Assembly (NCBI RefSeq): GCF_030690045.1 | Contig: NZ_JAUYHK010000016.1 | Span: 1-64,000 of the forward strand | Direction: 5' to 3' | From: Thalassospira sp. | Lineage (GTDB): Bacteria > Pseudomonadota > Alphaproteobacteria > Rhodospirillales > Thalassospiraceae | DNA length: 64,000 nt | Shown: piece after piece, positions 27,893-37,006 of the stretch | Numbering within the stretch: the first letter of the stretch is position 1 | Layout of the letters: each line of letters begins with the position of its first letter | Program-made: the position numbers and the translations under genes | The notes under the pieces: generated by a model | Database searches by the model: none | What the model was told of the DNA's origin: nothing | Seen by the model: only the letters and a program-made list of their open reading frames with translations

Positions 27893-29244
27893 GCCAGCAC
27901 CTCTTTCAATGCGGACGCAAAGGCCGCGATATCGTCATCCGTGTTGGTTTCGGTCGCCGCCACCAGCAGGAACGCATCCAGATCATCCCGGTTGGGATAG
28001 AGGCGCGATAACGGCACCCCGCCCAGAACGCCTTTGGCCGCCAGTGCTTCGACCACACCCGCCGCCGATTTGGGCAGGCGGACGGTAAATTCGTTAAAGA
28101 AGGTCTCGTTGACCACCGAAACGCCCGGCACCAATGCCAGGGCATCGGCGGTTTTGACCGCGCGTTCATGATTGATCGCCGCCAGCCCGCGATAGCCGTC
28201 TTCGCCCAGCAGGCTCATATGCACCGTAAAGGCCAGCGAACACAGACCGGAATTGGTACAGATATTCGAGGTCGCCTTTTCCCGGCGGATATGCTGTTCG
28301 CGGGTCGAAAGGGTCAGCACGAAACCGCGTTTGCCATCCTGATCGACGGTTTCGCCGCACAGACGTCCGGGCATCTGACGCACCAGTTTCGACGTGGTGG
28401 CAAACAGTCCGACATAGGGCCCGCCGTAACTTAGCGCATTGCCGATCGACTGGCCTTCGCCGCACACGATATCTGCGCCAAAACTGCCCGGTGATTTGAT
28501 GGCACCAAAGGCCACGGCCTCGGTAAACACCACGATCAAAAGCGCGCCCTTGGCATGGCAGGCATCGGCCAGTTTGGTATGGTCCTGAATACGACCGAAA
28601 ATATCGGGATATTGCACCACAACGCAGGCGGTCTGATTGTCAATCAGATCATCCAGTTCACCGGTGGTTGCCTGATGTTCGGGGTGACCATCACGCCCGG
28701 CAACTTCGGTGTCGCTATACTGGCAATAGGTTTCGGTGACTTCGCGGTAATGCGGATGCAAACCGCCCGACAGAACCGCCTTTTTGCGACGGGTCGCACG
28801 GCAGGCCATCAGGACCGCCTCGGCACAGGAGGTTGCCCCGTCCCACATCGAGGCATTGGCAACATCCATCCCGGTGATCGAGGCAACCTGCGTCTGGAAT
28901 TCAAACAGATATTGCAAGGTGCCCTGGGCGATTTCCGGTTGATAGGGGGTATAGGCCGTCAGAAACTCGCCGCGCTGGATGATATAATCCACCGTGGCAG
29001 GCACGTGATGGCGATAGGCCCCGGCACCCAGAAAACTGGCTGCCGACGCCGTGCCGGTGTTTTTGCGGGCAAGGGCCGCCATTTCGCGTTCAACCTGCAT
29101 TTCACCCTGATGGTAAGGCAGATCGACCGGTTCTTTCAGCAACGCACCGGACGGCACATCGCAATACAGATCATCAACCGACGCAGCCCCGATGGTTTCA
29201 AGCATCGCGGTCCGGTCAGCCGGGGTAAGCGGAAGATAACGCAT
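27889..29244 (-). CDS. gcvPA: Glycine dehydrogenase (decarboxylating) subunit 1
   Basis: The 451-residue N-terminal half of the split P-protein. It starts [18 protein letters not shown] and includes [55 protein letters not shown] and [17 protein letters not shown]-like blocks (CGEGQSIGN here), all in family order. It pairs with GcvPB to form the functional enzyme. Its ATG overlaps the gcvH stop by one base (TGATG, 29242-29246). Confidence 0.97.
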   Translation of the reverse strand: MRYLPLTPADRTAMLETIGAASVDDLYCDVPSGALLKEPVDLPYHQGEMQVEREMAALARKNTGTASAASFLGAGAYRHHVPATVDYIIQRGEFLTAYTPYQPEIAQGTLQYLFEFQTQVASITGMDVANASMWDGATSCAEAVLMACRATRRKKAVLSGGLHPHYREVTETYCQYSDTEVAGRDGHPEHQATTGELDDLIDNQTACVVVQYPDIFGRIQDHTKLADACHAKGALLIVVFTEAVAFGAIKSPGSFGADIVCGEGQSIGNALSYGGPYVGLFATTSKLVRQMPGRLCGETVDQDGKRGFVLTLSTREQHIRREKATSNICTNSGLCSLAFTVHMSLLGEDGYRGLAAINHERAVKTADALALVPGVSVVNETFFNEFTVRLPKSAAGVVEALAAKGVLGGVPLSRLYPNRDDLDAFLLVAATETNTDDDIAAFASALKEVLA

Positions 29245-29621
29245 CAGTCCTCCAGACCTTCGATGAAGTCGTTATAGGATTCCTGATCCATCAGGTCTTC
29301 AAGCTGCGATTCGTCGTCAATCTTGACGCGGAAGAACCAGCCTTCGCCTTCGGCGTCTTCGTTTACCAGCCCCGGATTGTCTTCAAGCATTTCGTTGGTT
29401 TCAAGGATTTCACCATCAACCGGCGCATACACATCACTGGCCGCCTTGACCGATTCGACCACCGCCGCATCGCCATCCTTCACCAGCTTTTTGCCGACTT
29501 CCGGCAATTCGACATACACAATGTCGCCCAATGCCTGCTGGGCATAATCGGTGATGCCAACGGTTGCGACATCGCCGTCAAGTTCCAGCCACTCGTGTTC
29601 CTTGGAGAAATATTTAGCCAT
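29244..29621 (-). CDS. gcvH: Glycine cleavage system H protein
   Basis: A 125-residue lipoyl carrier. It begins [22 protein letters not shown], and the lipoyl-lysine is Lys59 in [14 protein letters not shown]. The protein shuttles the aminomethyl group between P, T and L proteins. It sits 47 bp after gcvT and overlaps gcvPA by one base. The L protein (dihydrolipoamide dehydrogenase) is not in this window, as usual. Confidence 0.98.
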   Translation of the reverse strand: MAKYFSKEHEWLELDGDVATVGITDYAQQALGDIVYVELPEVGKKLVKDGDAAVVESVKAASDVYAPVDGEILETNEMLEDNPGLVNEDAEGEGWFFRVKIDDESQLEDLMDQESYNDFIEGLED

Positions 29622-29668
29622 TTTGAAAATTCCCTGCGTGATCGTTTATGTCGGTGTTACGGGCGGAA

Positions 29669-30781
29669 TTAACCGCGATAATAACGATGGGGGGCAAAAG
29701 GCAGCGCGACGATTTCCGCCGGGCGGGCCTTGCCGCGTACCATCAGGTCAACACGGGTGCCGGGGGTGGCAAATTCAATATCCACATACCCCATCGCCAC
29801 CGGCGCATCGACCGTCGGGCCAAAACCACCACTGGTGATTTCGCCAATTTCGTTTCCATCCCCGTCCAGAACCGGGGTGTGTTCCCGGGCGGGTGCCTTG
29901 CCTTCGGGTTTGATCCCGACACGTTTGCGATCAGCCCCGTTTGCCAGTTGATCCAGAATCACATCGGCCCCGCGAAAACCGCCTTCTTCGCGCCGCCGTT
30001 TATTGATGATCCAGTTCAGATCAGCTTCGACCGGGGTCGTCGTCGTGTCAATATCGTGGCCATACAGGCACAGACCGGCTTCAAGGCGCAGCGAATCGCG
30101 GGCGCCAAGGCCAATCGCCTCGACCTCGTCCTCGGCCAAAAGCAACCGGGCCAGTTTTTCGGCCTGATCGCCAGGGACGGAAATTTCATAGCCATCCTCG
30201 CCGGTATAGCCCGACCGGGTGACAAAACAGGGAATGCCCGCCACCGGAATTTCGGCAAAGGACATGAATTTCATATCGGCGACTTCGGGGGCAAATCGCG
30301 TCAGAACCTTGGCGGCATCGGGCCCCTGCAACGCCATCAGGGCACGGTCATCGAGTTCAATCAGCGACACCCCATGATCCAGATTGGCGCGCATATGAAC
30401 GATGTCGTCATCCTTGCATCCGGCATTGATCACCAGAAACAGGCTGTCCCCGGCATTGGTGATCATGAGATCATCCAGAATGGTGCCGTCATCATTGGTA
30501 AAGGCGGAATAACGGGTGCGACCGGGTTTCAGAACCGCGACATCGCCCGGAACCAGTTTTTCCAGTTCGGCAACACGATGTTCGCCCACCAGCCGGACCT
30601 GCCCCATATGAGACACGTCAAAAAGGCCGGCGCGGGCGCGGGTATGAAGATGTTCGCCCTTAACGCCCAGCGGATATTGCACCGGCATGTCATAGCCCGC
30701 GAACGGCACCATTTTGGCACCCAGTTCGACATGCAAATCATATAAAGGTGTTCTGAGAAGTTCAGTCTGATGATCGGCCAT
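29669..30781 (-). CDS. gcvT: Glycine cleavage system T protein (aminomethyltransferase)
   Basis: The 370-residue T protein releases ammonia from the aminomethyl group on GcvH and passes the carbon to tetrahydrofolate. Start ATG 30781 follows CGGAG; a longer frame to 30835 has no ribosome binding site. Family blocks: RTPLYDLHVELGAKMVPFAGYDMPVQY, AGLFDVSHMGQVRL, SGYTGEDGYEI and GLGARDSLRLEAGLCLYGHD. It is the first gene of the gcvT-H-PA-PB operon and lies just below a glycine riboswitch. Confidence 0.97.
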   Translation of the reverse strand: MADHQTELLRTPLYDLHVELGAKMVPFAGYDMPVQYPLGVKGEHLHTRARAGLFDVSHMGQVRLVGEHRVAELEKLVPGDVAVLKPGRTRYSAFTNDDGTILDDLMITNAGDSLFLVINAGCKDDDIVHMRANLDHGVSLIELDDRALMALQGPDAAKVLTRFAPEVADMKFMSFAEIPVAGIPCFVTRSGYTGEDGYEISVPGDQAEKLARLLLAEDEVEAIGLGARDSLRLEAGLCLYGHDIDTTTTPVEADLNWIINKRRREEGGFRGADVILDQLANGADRKRVGIKPEGKAPAREHTPVLDGDGNEIGEITSGGFGPTVDAPVAMGYVDIEFATPGTRVDLMVRGKARPAEIVALPFAPHRYYRG

Positions 30782-30837
30782 CAAAGTCTCCGAGACAGTC
30801 ATTGCGAAACATAGCCGACCAGTGGCCAACCACATCC

Positions 30838-31050
30838 CCCTCTGTCTTGGAGCCTGAAAGAATCACCAAAGGTCAGGCACCGGCCCTTGGCTTACATCTT
30901 CGGCGAGACGCACATGATATGAAGATCATGCCGCCTGCTTTCCAGAGTCCCATCTCCCCGCGGTCCGTTTGCCTGAGAGTTTCCGGGGTGGTTGCTCCTT
31001 CGGCGTCCGCGCAATCAATTATGACCGTGGCACTCTCCCACGGGGATCAC
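30838..31050 (-). promoter_or_regulatory. Tandem glycine riboswitch upstream of gcvT
   Basis: Read on the minus strand, aptamer 1 starts near 31050 with GTGGGAGAGTGCCAC. It contains GCCGAAGGAGCAA and then ACTCTCAGGCAAACGGACCG (about 30965). Aptamer 2 follows with GGGACTCTGGAAAGCAGG, CGCCGAAGATGTAAGCC and CTTTCAGGCTCC, ending near 30838. These are the conserved P1/P3 landmarks of the glycine (gcvT) riboswitch in its classical two-aptamer form. It ends about 55 nt before the gcvT start. Glycine riboswitches upstream of gcvT are normally ON switches. TATAAC (complement of 31065-31070) is a plausible -10 box placing transcription start right at the aptamer. Confidence 0.93.
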
Positions 31051-31144
31051 TTGGGTATCGGGCTGTTATACGGATTTGTCGCAGACAGCACCAGCCCAAA
31101 ACATGCGGTCCGCGACCAATGATCAAAACAATTTAAAACGTGGG

Positions 31145-31699
31145 TCAGTTCCCGCCAAGGCGACGGTTATAATCAAGCTGATCGCGCGACATCTGAAACC
31201 CCAGATATATTTCATAATCCGGCCCGGCCCAGACATCATCCAGCGGCAGTTTCAGCGTCACTTCCTCGTCACGGTAGCGCACCAGATTCAGATTATTCGG
31301 AAATACCAAGGCAACATCAAACACCGATTTTTCGATGAAATTGCCATCCGGGTCTTTCAGGGCGACAAAGTATTGCAGGCTGGCGTTGCGGTTCGTCGCT
31401 GCCGGACCAAGTTCGGCCAGAATCACCGGACTGATCAGGATTTCAACGACCTTGTCATCAAGGTCATAGGCGCAATTACCGTTATAGCCGTCAAAATCGG
31501 CCTGAACGATCACATCGGTCAGATCGCGTCCGGCCCCGTTAAATTCGGTCAGGCTGGCGGTGTCGCTGGGCAAAAAGGCACGCGGGCAGGCCGGAATGAC
31601 TGGCTCTTCAAAAAAACTGCTGCCGCATGCGGCCAGCAACCCGGCCACCGCCACCGATCCAAACATCGCAACACGCCGCAATCCGCATGCAAAAACCAT
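31145..31699 (-). CDS. Putative lipoprotein of unknown function
   Basis: A 184-residue product from ATG 31699, chosen because AGGGG lies 6 nt upstream. The N-terminus has a basic segment (GLRR), a hydrophobic stretch and the lipobox LLAACGSS near residue 25, so it is probably lipidated in the envelope. The mature part has CPRAFLPSDTASLTEFNGAGRDLTDVIVQADFDGYNGNCAYD. Its two further Cys residues may pair. Later strands such as LQYFVALKDPDGNFIEK suggest a beta-sandwich. The family is familiar from alphaproteobacteria as an uncharacterised lipoprotein, but I cannot name a function. It lies alone upstream of the riboswitch region. Confidence 0.75.
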   Translation of the reverse strand: MVFACGLRRVAMFGSVAVAGLLAACGSSFFEEPVIPACPRAFLPSDTASLTEFNGAGRDLTDVIVQADFDGYNGNCAYDLDDKVVEILISPVILAELGPAATNRNASLQYFVALKDPDGNFIEKSVFDVALVFPNNLNLVRYRDEEVTLKLPLDDVWAGPDYEIYLGFQMSRDQLDYNRRLGGN

Positions 31700-31903
31700 C
31701 AAAGCCCCTATCGCATAAATCATCTGTCATGCCGGTGGCCCGGCAACGCGGCGCAGTCTATGATTTTGCCTGCCATCGCACAACCCGGTTCCGCACCCGG
31801 CGAAAGGTCCGTTGCCAGACCGGGGCATTGCGCGGGATCGGCGGGCGGGTTATGTAACACACCAGACAGACAAAACTGACAGCCCCCTTTGTGGACGGAC
31901 AGC

Positions 31904-32851
31904 ATGCCCGACAAAGCCAACCTCAGAATCGTACTTGCCAATCCGCGCGGCTTTTGCGCCGGGGTGGATCGCGCCATTGAAATCGTTGAAAAGGCGATCG
32001 AAAAATATGGCGCGCCGGTCTATGTCCGTCATGAAATCGTTCATAACAAATTTGTGGTGGACAGTTTGCGCGCCAAGGGGGCGATCTTTGTCGGGGAACT
32101 GGATGCCGTCCCGGATGGCGTACCGGTGATTTTTTCGGCCCACGGTGTGCCGAAATCCGTCCCGGCAGAAGCCACACGGCGCGACCTGCAATATCTTGAT
32201 GCGACCTGCCCGCTGGTATCGAAGGTGCATCGGGGTGCCGAACGCCACCATGCCGATGGCAAGCATATCCTTTTGATCGGCCATGCCGGACATCCCGAAG
32301 TGATTGGCACGATGGGCCAATTGCCGCCGGGCAGCATGACCCTGATTGAAACCGAACAGGATGCCGAAACCCTGGAGGTTGCCAATCCCGACAATCTGGC
32401 CTTTGTCACCCAGACCACATTGTCGCTGGATGACACCGCAAAAATCATCGCCATCCTGCAAAGACGGTTTCCGGCAATTGCCGTGCCGAAAAAGGAAGAC
32501 ATCTGTTACGCCACCACCAACCGGCAACATGCAGTCAAGGAAATTGCCCGCAAGGTTGATGCCATTCTGGTGCTGGGCGCGCCCAATTCGTCCAATTCCA
32601 ACCGGCTGGTTGAAGTCGCACAGCGCGAAGGGTGCCAAAAATCCGTGCTGGTGGAACGCGCCACCGATATCGACTGGTCGCAATTGCAGGGCATAACGTC
32701 GCTGGGCGTCACCGCCGGGGCGTCGGCACCGGAAATTCTGGTTGAAGAAGTCCTTGATGCCTGCCGTGCCCGTTATAACGTCACCATCGAAAATGTGACG
32801 CTGGCCGAAGAAACCGTGACCTTCAAACTGCCCCGGCAACTTGCAAGCTGA
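31904..32851 (+). CDS. ispH: 4-hydroxy-3-methylbut-2-enyl diphosphate reductase
   Basis: IspH is the iron-sulfur enzyme of the last MEP-pathway step, making IPP and DMAPP. The 315-residue protein has the three cluster cysteines in [12 protein letters not shown] (Cys18), [13 protein letters not shown] and [11 protein letters not shown]. Substrate-binding histidines lie in [10 protein letters not shown] and [11 protein letters not shown], and SSNSNRL and [11 protein letters not shown] are further family marks. ATG 31904 follows GGACGGACAGC; a GTG at 31889 is possible but adds nothing recognisable. It heads ispH-thrB-rnhA, a conserved alphaproteobacterial trio. Confidence 0.97.
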   Translation: MPDKANLRIVLANPRGFCAGVDRAIEIVEKAIEKYGAPVYVRHEIVHNKFVVDSLRAKGAIFVGELDAVPDGVPVIFSAHGVPKSVPAEATRRDLQYLDATCPLVSKVHRGAERHHADGKHILLIGHAGHPEVIGTMGQLPPGSMTLIETEQDAETLEVANPDNLAFVTQTTLSLDDTAKIIAILQRRFPAIAVPKKEDICYATTNRQHAVKEIARKVDAILVLGAPNSSNSNRLVEVAQREGCQKSVLVERATDIDWSQLQGITSLGVTAGASAPEILVEEVLDACRARYNVTIENVTLAEETVTFKLPRQLAS

Positions 32852-32867
32852 GAAAGACAAGATACCG

Positions 32868-33836
32868 ATGGCCGTTTATACCGACGTTTCCGATGAAGAC
32901 ATTGCGGCATTCCTGTCCGAATACGATATCGGACAGGTGATTTCGTTCAAGGGCATTGCCGAAGGTGTCGAAAACACCAATTTCCTGCTTCAGACCGACC
33001 GGGCACCCTATATCCTGACCCTGTATGAAAAGCGCGTTAATCCTGATGATTTGCCGTTTTTTCTGGGATTGATGGACCATCTTTCGGCGCGTGGCCTGAA
33101 TTGCCCGACACCCATTCATGGCAAGGATGGCGTTGCCCTGCGCCGCCTGTGCGGACGCCCGGCGGCCATCACATCATTTTTGAACGGCATGTCGCCCCGC
33201 CGTATCCTGCCCCATCATTGCGCAGGTGTGGGCGAGGCACTGGCGCAATTGCATGTCGCCGGACAGGATTTTGACAATTACCGGGCCAATGCCCTGACCG
33301 TGACCGGGTGGCGCCCCTTGTTTGAAAGCTGTCAGGACCGGGCCGATACGGTGATGCCGGGTTTGCAGTCGATGATTGCCGGGGAACTGGATTTTCTGGA
33401 AAACAACTGGCCGGGCAATTTGCCATCAGGCGTTATTCATGCCGATCTGTTTCCTGACAATGTGTTTTTCTTTCCGGGCGAAGACCATGTTTCCGGGCTG
33501 ATTGATTTTTATTTCGCCTGCAATGATTTGCTGGTTTATGACGTGGTGATCTGCCTGAACGCATGGTGTTTTGAACCCGATAACAGCTTTAACGTCACCA
33601 AGGCGCGCAATCTTTTATCGGGCTATAACAAGGTACGGCCGCTGGGCAATGATGAATTGCAGGCCTTGCCGGTTTTGGCACGCGGCGCATCCTTGCGGTT
33701 TTTGCTGACAAGGCTTTATGACTGGCTCAACACCCCCGAAGGGGCGCTGGTCACGCCGAAAAATCCGCGTGAATATATCAACAAACTGCGTTTCCACCAA
33801 AAGGTCGAAACCGCGGCGGCCTATGGCCTGAACTGA
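32868..33836 (+). CDS. thrB: Homoserine kinase (APH-fold type)
   Basis: This 322-residue kinase phosphorylates homoserine for threonine synthesis. It is the choline-kinase/APH-fold type and not the GHMP type of enterics. The start [21 protein letters not shown] and [12 protein letters not shown] are typical. The catalytic loop is [14 protein letters not shown] (HxDxxxxN) near residues 190-203, and GLIDFYFAC supplies the metal-binding Asp. ATG 32868 is 17 bp after ispH. Its product is the substrate of ThrC, encoded at 9211-10608. Confidence 0.95.
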   Translation: MAVYTDVSDEDIAAFLSEYDIGQVISFKGIAEGVENTNFLLQTDRAPYILTLYEKRVNPDDLPFFLGLMDHLSARGLNCPTPIHGKDGVALRRLCGRPAAITSFLNGMSPRRILPHHCAGVGEALAQLHVAGQDFDNYRANALTVTGWRPLFESCQDRADTVMPGLQSMIAGELDFLENNWPGNLPSGVIHADLFPDNVFFFPGEDHVSGLIDFYFACNDLLVYDVVICLNAWCFEPDNSFNVTKARNLLSGYNKVRPLGNDELQALPVLARGASLRFLLTRLYDWLNTPEGALVTPKNPREYINKLRFHQKVETAAAYGLN

Positions 33837-33848
33837 GCATATCCTGAC

Positions 33849-34292
33849 ATGACATCGACCAAGACCAACCGCGTCACCATTTTCACCGACGGCGCCTGTA
33901 GCGGCAATCCCGGCCCCGGTGGCTGGGGCGCGATTTTGCGGTATCGCGGCGTTGAAAAGGAATTATCGGGCGGCGAGGCCAACACCACCAACAACCGCAT
34001 GGAAATGATGGCGGCGATTTCGGCGTTTGAATCGCTGAAACGCCCCTGCGTTGCCGATATTTATACCGACAGCACCTATGTCCGCGATGGCATTACCAAA
34101 TGGATTTTCGGCTGGCAGCAACGCGGCTGGAAAACGGCCGATAAAAAACCGGTCAAGAATGTCGAATTATGGCAACGCCTGCTTGAAGCCCTGAAACCCC
34201 ATACGGTGGAATGGCACTGGGTCAAGGGCCATGCCGGGCATCCGGAAAACGAACGGTGCGACCAGCTTGCCCGTGAGGCGATCCCGCGATAA
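33849..34292 (+). CDS. rnhA: Ribonuclease HI
   Basis: A 147-residue RNase HI that cuts the RNA strand of RNA-DNA hybrids. The carboxylate active site is complete: Asp14 in [17 protein letters not shown], Glu in NRMEMMA, Asp in [11 protein letters not shown] and Asp in [26 protein letters not shown] is the conserved handle/His region. It lies 12 bp after thrB. Length is close to the usual 150-155. Confidence 0.97.
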   Translation: MTSTKTNRVTIFTDGACSGNPGPGGWGAILRYRGVEKELSGGEANTTNNRMEMMAAISAFESLKRPCVADIYTDSTYVRDGITKWIFGWQQRGWKTADKKPVKNVELWQRLLEALKPHTVEWHWVKGHAGHPENERCDQLAREAIPR

Positions 34293-34604
34293 GCCTGCGG
34301 GCACCTTGAACCCCCGAACGACACGCCCAAGATAGAAATATAACGCAACCGGAAAAATGGTATTATGACCGCCCGGAGCCCTGATTTTGCGTCATTATTT
34401 TGTTACAACTACAGAAAATGCCATTTTGGAAAGAATTTGTGTTTTTATGCTGGCCTGAAAGACAAAAAAGCAAAATGATCCTTGCACTTAGACGTGTTTC
34501 AAGGTTCAGATATTGCCAACAATATTCCTGAAAGCCTGACGGGGAACGGTCTTGGGGACGATCTGTCGGGCTGGAAAATACCAAATACGGTCAGGAGGGA
34601 GAGT
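34293..34604. other. Intergenic region before the GGDEF/EAL gene
   Basis: 312 bp without a supported gene. It is more AT-rich than the flanks between 34380 and 34500 and should contain the 3' end of the ispH-thrB-rnhA transcript and the promoter of the following gene. I found no convincing terminator hairpin. AGGAGGG at 34593-34599 is the ribosome binding site of the next gene. Confidence 0.5.
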
Positions 34605-37004
34605 TTGTCGCGTGGGTCTTACGGCTTTTTACAACGGAAGTCGCTAAGCAGCCGTTTGCTGTTTATCGCCTTGCCGCTGGTATCCCTGTCCTGTCTGGTG
34701 CTGTTCATGGTCTTTGGCTATGTCAGCTATAAGGTCTTGCGCGATGACCTGACCGAAAAGATCGAACAGACTGCCGATATTAACGCCCGCGTTCTTGCCA
34801 CACCGTTCTGGTATCTGGATGTCGATAATATCGAATCGGCCCTGAAAGCCATGATTCGTGACCGTGATATCGTTGCCGTACAGGCGCTGGGTGCCGATGA
34901 TACCGAATTTGCCCGCACCGGTGCCGCCCAGAACGAGGTTCAAAACACCCTGCGTCTGTCGCGCCGGGTGTTTTTTGAACGCAACAATGTCCGTCATGAT
35001 GTCGGCGAACTGGTGATCTATTTCACCGAAGCCCGTGTTCAGGATTTGCTGATGCGCCGGATCATTCTGGATCTGGTGCTGTTTGCCCTGTTGATTTCGG
35101 TGGTAACGGCCAGCCTTTTGATCGCCAACAAACGGTCGATCAAGGAACCGCTATCGCGCCTGTTGCATTCCATTCGCATGACCAAACATGGGCGGTTGCG
35201 CCGCCCGGTCGAATGGAACAGTTCCGATGAACTGGGCCTGCTTATTCGCGAATATAACGAAATGGTCGCCTTGCAGGGCCAGTCGCAGGAAGAAGCCCAA
35301 CGCAAACAGGCGCTTCTGGAAGCCACCCTGCATAATATCGGCCAGGGGATTTGCCTGTTTGATCAGGAATTGAACCTGATGATCTGGAACGAACGCTATA
35401 TCGAATTGCTGAACCTGCCGCGCGATATGGTCAAGGAAGGCACCCCGCTTTCGGATATTCTGCGCTATAACGCTGAACGCGGCGAATATGGCGATGTCAG
35501 TATTCAGGCCCTGATTTCCGACCGGGTGGCAATTGCCCGGCGGCGCGAACCCTATCGCATGGAACGGACCCGCCCGAATGGCCGGGTGGTTCAGGTTGAT
35601 CACAATCCGATGCCCGGCGGCGGTTATGTCGCGACCTATACCGATATTACCGAACGCAAACAAACCGAAGCCCGCATGCGCCATCTCGCCGTGCATGACG
35701 TGCTGACCAGCCTGCCCAACCGCACCCTGTTTCTGGACCGGTTGCGTCAGGCCTTGCTGTCGGCCCGCCGGTTTCAGCGCGGCGTAACGGTTCTGTTTGT
35801 CGATCTGGACCGTTTCAAGGATATCAACGACCATTTCGGGCATGATGTCGGCGATTTGATGATTCAGGAAATGGGGCAACGCCTGTCGCGGATCATCCGT
35901 GATTCTGATACGGCGGCACGCCTTGGCGGCGATGAATTCGCCATCATCCAGACCGATGTGCAAAACATCGAAGACACCATTGTTCTGGCGCAACGCATCA
36001 TTGATGAATTGTGCCTGCCCTTTGATTGCCGGGGCATTCGCCTGCATTCCACCGCATCGGTCGGCATCACCCTGTTTCCCGAAGACGGCGAAAACCCGGA
36101 ACAACTGGTCAAAAATGCCGATATGGCGATGTATGCCGCCAAGGCCGAAGGCCGCAACAATTACCGGTTTTTCCTGCCCTCCATGCATGAACGGGTCAAG
36201 GAACGCAAAACCATCGAAGAAGATTTGCGCAATGCCCTCGATCACGGGCAGCTGGAGCTTTATTACCAGCCCAAGATCGACTGCAAGACCGAAAAAGTGG
36301 TCGGTGCCGAGGCTTTGGTCCGCTGGAACCATCCCGATCGCGGCCTGATCCTGCCGGGCGAGTTTATTTCGGTGGCCGAGGATTGCGGCCTGATCAACCG
36401 GCTGGGCGCGTGGGTCCTGCGCGAGGCGTGCAAACAAACCCGCCTGTGGCGCGAAGGCACCCTGCCGGGCCTGCGGATTGCCGTCAATCTGTCCCCGGCA
36501 CAGTTTCAGGATGCCGAACTGGTCAATGCCGTCACCCAAAGTATCAATAGCAGCAATCTGCCCGATGGCACGCTGGAACTGGAAATCACCGAATCGATCC
36601 TGATGAACAATCCCGAAAAGGCGGTTTCAACCCTGAACGAGCTTAAGGCGCTGGGTGTCCGCATCGCGATTGACGATTTCGGCACCGGTTATTCATCGCT
36701 GAATTACCTCAAACGTTTCCCGGTCAGTTCGATCAAGATCGACCGGTCCTTTGTCAGCGACATTCATGTCGATCCCGACGACAAGGCAATTGTCGATGCG
36801 GTGATCGGGCTGGGCCACAGCCTCAATCTTGAAGTCGTGGCCGAAGGGGTCGAAGAAATCGAACAGCATGAATATCTGCGCGACAAGGGCTGTGACTTTA
36901 TTCAGGGCTTCCTGTTTTCCAGACCCTTGCCTGCCGATGTTTTTGAGAAATGGGTCATGGACCGCCAACAGACCGGTCGCGAACCGGCCAAGACCAACCT
37001 GTAA
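34605..37004 (+). CDS. Membrane GGDEF-EAL protein with HAMP and PAS domains
   Basis: A 799-residue cyclic di-GMP enzyme. TTG 34605 is chosen as start because AGGAGGG ends 5 nt before it; a longer frame upstream lacks a signal. Order: TM1 about residues 18-40, periplasmic sensor region with DLTEKIEQTADINARVLATPFWYLD, TM2 about 154-174, HAMP to 230, and a PAS domain (IGQGICLFDQELNLMIWN) about 236-350. Next come GGDEF at about 360-525 with intact RLGGDEF and the inhibitory I-site RDSD five residues before it, then EAL at about 545-790 with intact AEALVRW, NLSPAQF, ITES, DDFGTGYSSL, KIDRSFV and EGVE. Both cyclase and phosphodiesterase sites look functional, so net activity cannot be read. It is convergent with ecm, only 2 bp apart. 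Confidence 0.93.
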   Translation: MSRGSYGFLQRKSLSSRLLFIALPLVSLSCLVLFMVFGYVSYKVLRDDLTEKIEQTADINARVLATPFWYLDVDNIESALKAMIRDRDIVAVQALGADDTEFARTGAAQNEVQNTLRLSRRVFFERNNVRHDVGELVIYFTEARVQDLLMRRIILDLVLFALLISVVTASLLIANKRSIKEPLSRLLHSIRMTKHGRLRRPVEWNSSDELGLLIREYNEMVALQGQSQEEAQRKQALLEATLHNIGQGICLFDQELNLMIWNERYIELLNLPRDMVKEGTPLSDILRYNAERGEYGDVSIQALISDRVAIARRREPYRMERTRPNGRVVQVDHNPMPGGGYVATYTDITERKQTEARMRHLAVHDVLTSLPNRTLFLDRLRQALLSARRFQRGVTVLFVDLDRFKDINDHFGHDVGDLMIQEMGQRLSRIIRDSDTAARLGGDEFAIIQTDVQNIEDTIVLAQRIIDELCLPFDCRGIRLHSTASVGITLFPEDGENPEQLVKNADMAMYAAKAEGRNNYRFFLPSMHERVKERKTIEEDLRNALDHGQLELYYQPKIDCKTEKVVGAEALVRWNHPDRGLILPGEFISVAEDCGLINRLGAWVLREACKQTRLWREGTLPGLRIAVNLSPAQFQDAELVNAVTQSINSSNLPDGTLELEITESILMNNPEKAVSTLNELKALGVRIAIDDFGTGYSSLNYLKRFPVSSIKIDRSFVSDIHVDPDDKAIVDAVIGLGHSLNLEVVAEGVEEIEQHEYLRDKGCDFIQGFLFSRPLPADVFEKWVMDRQQTGREPAKTNL

Positions 37005-37006
37005 TC

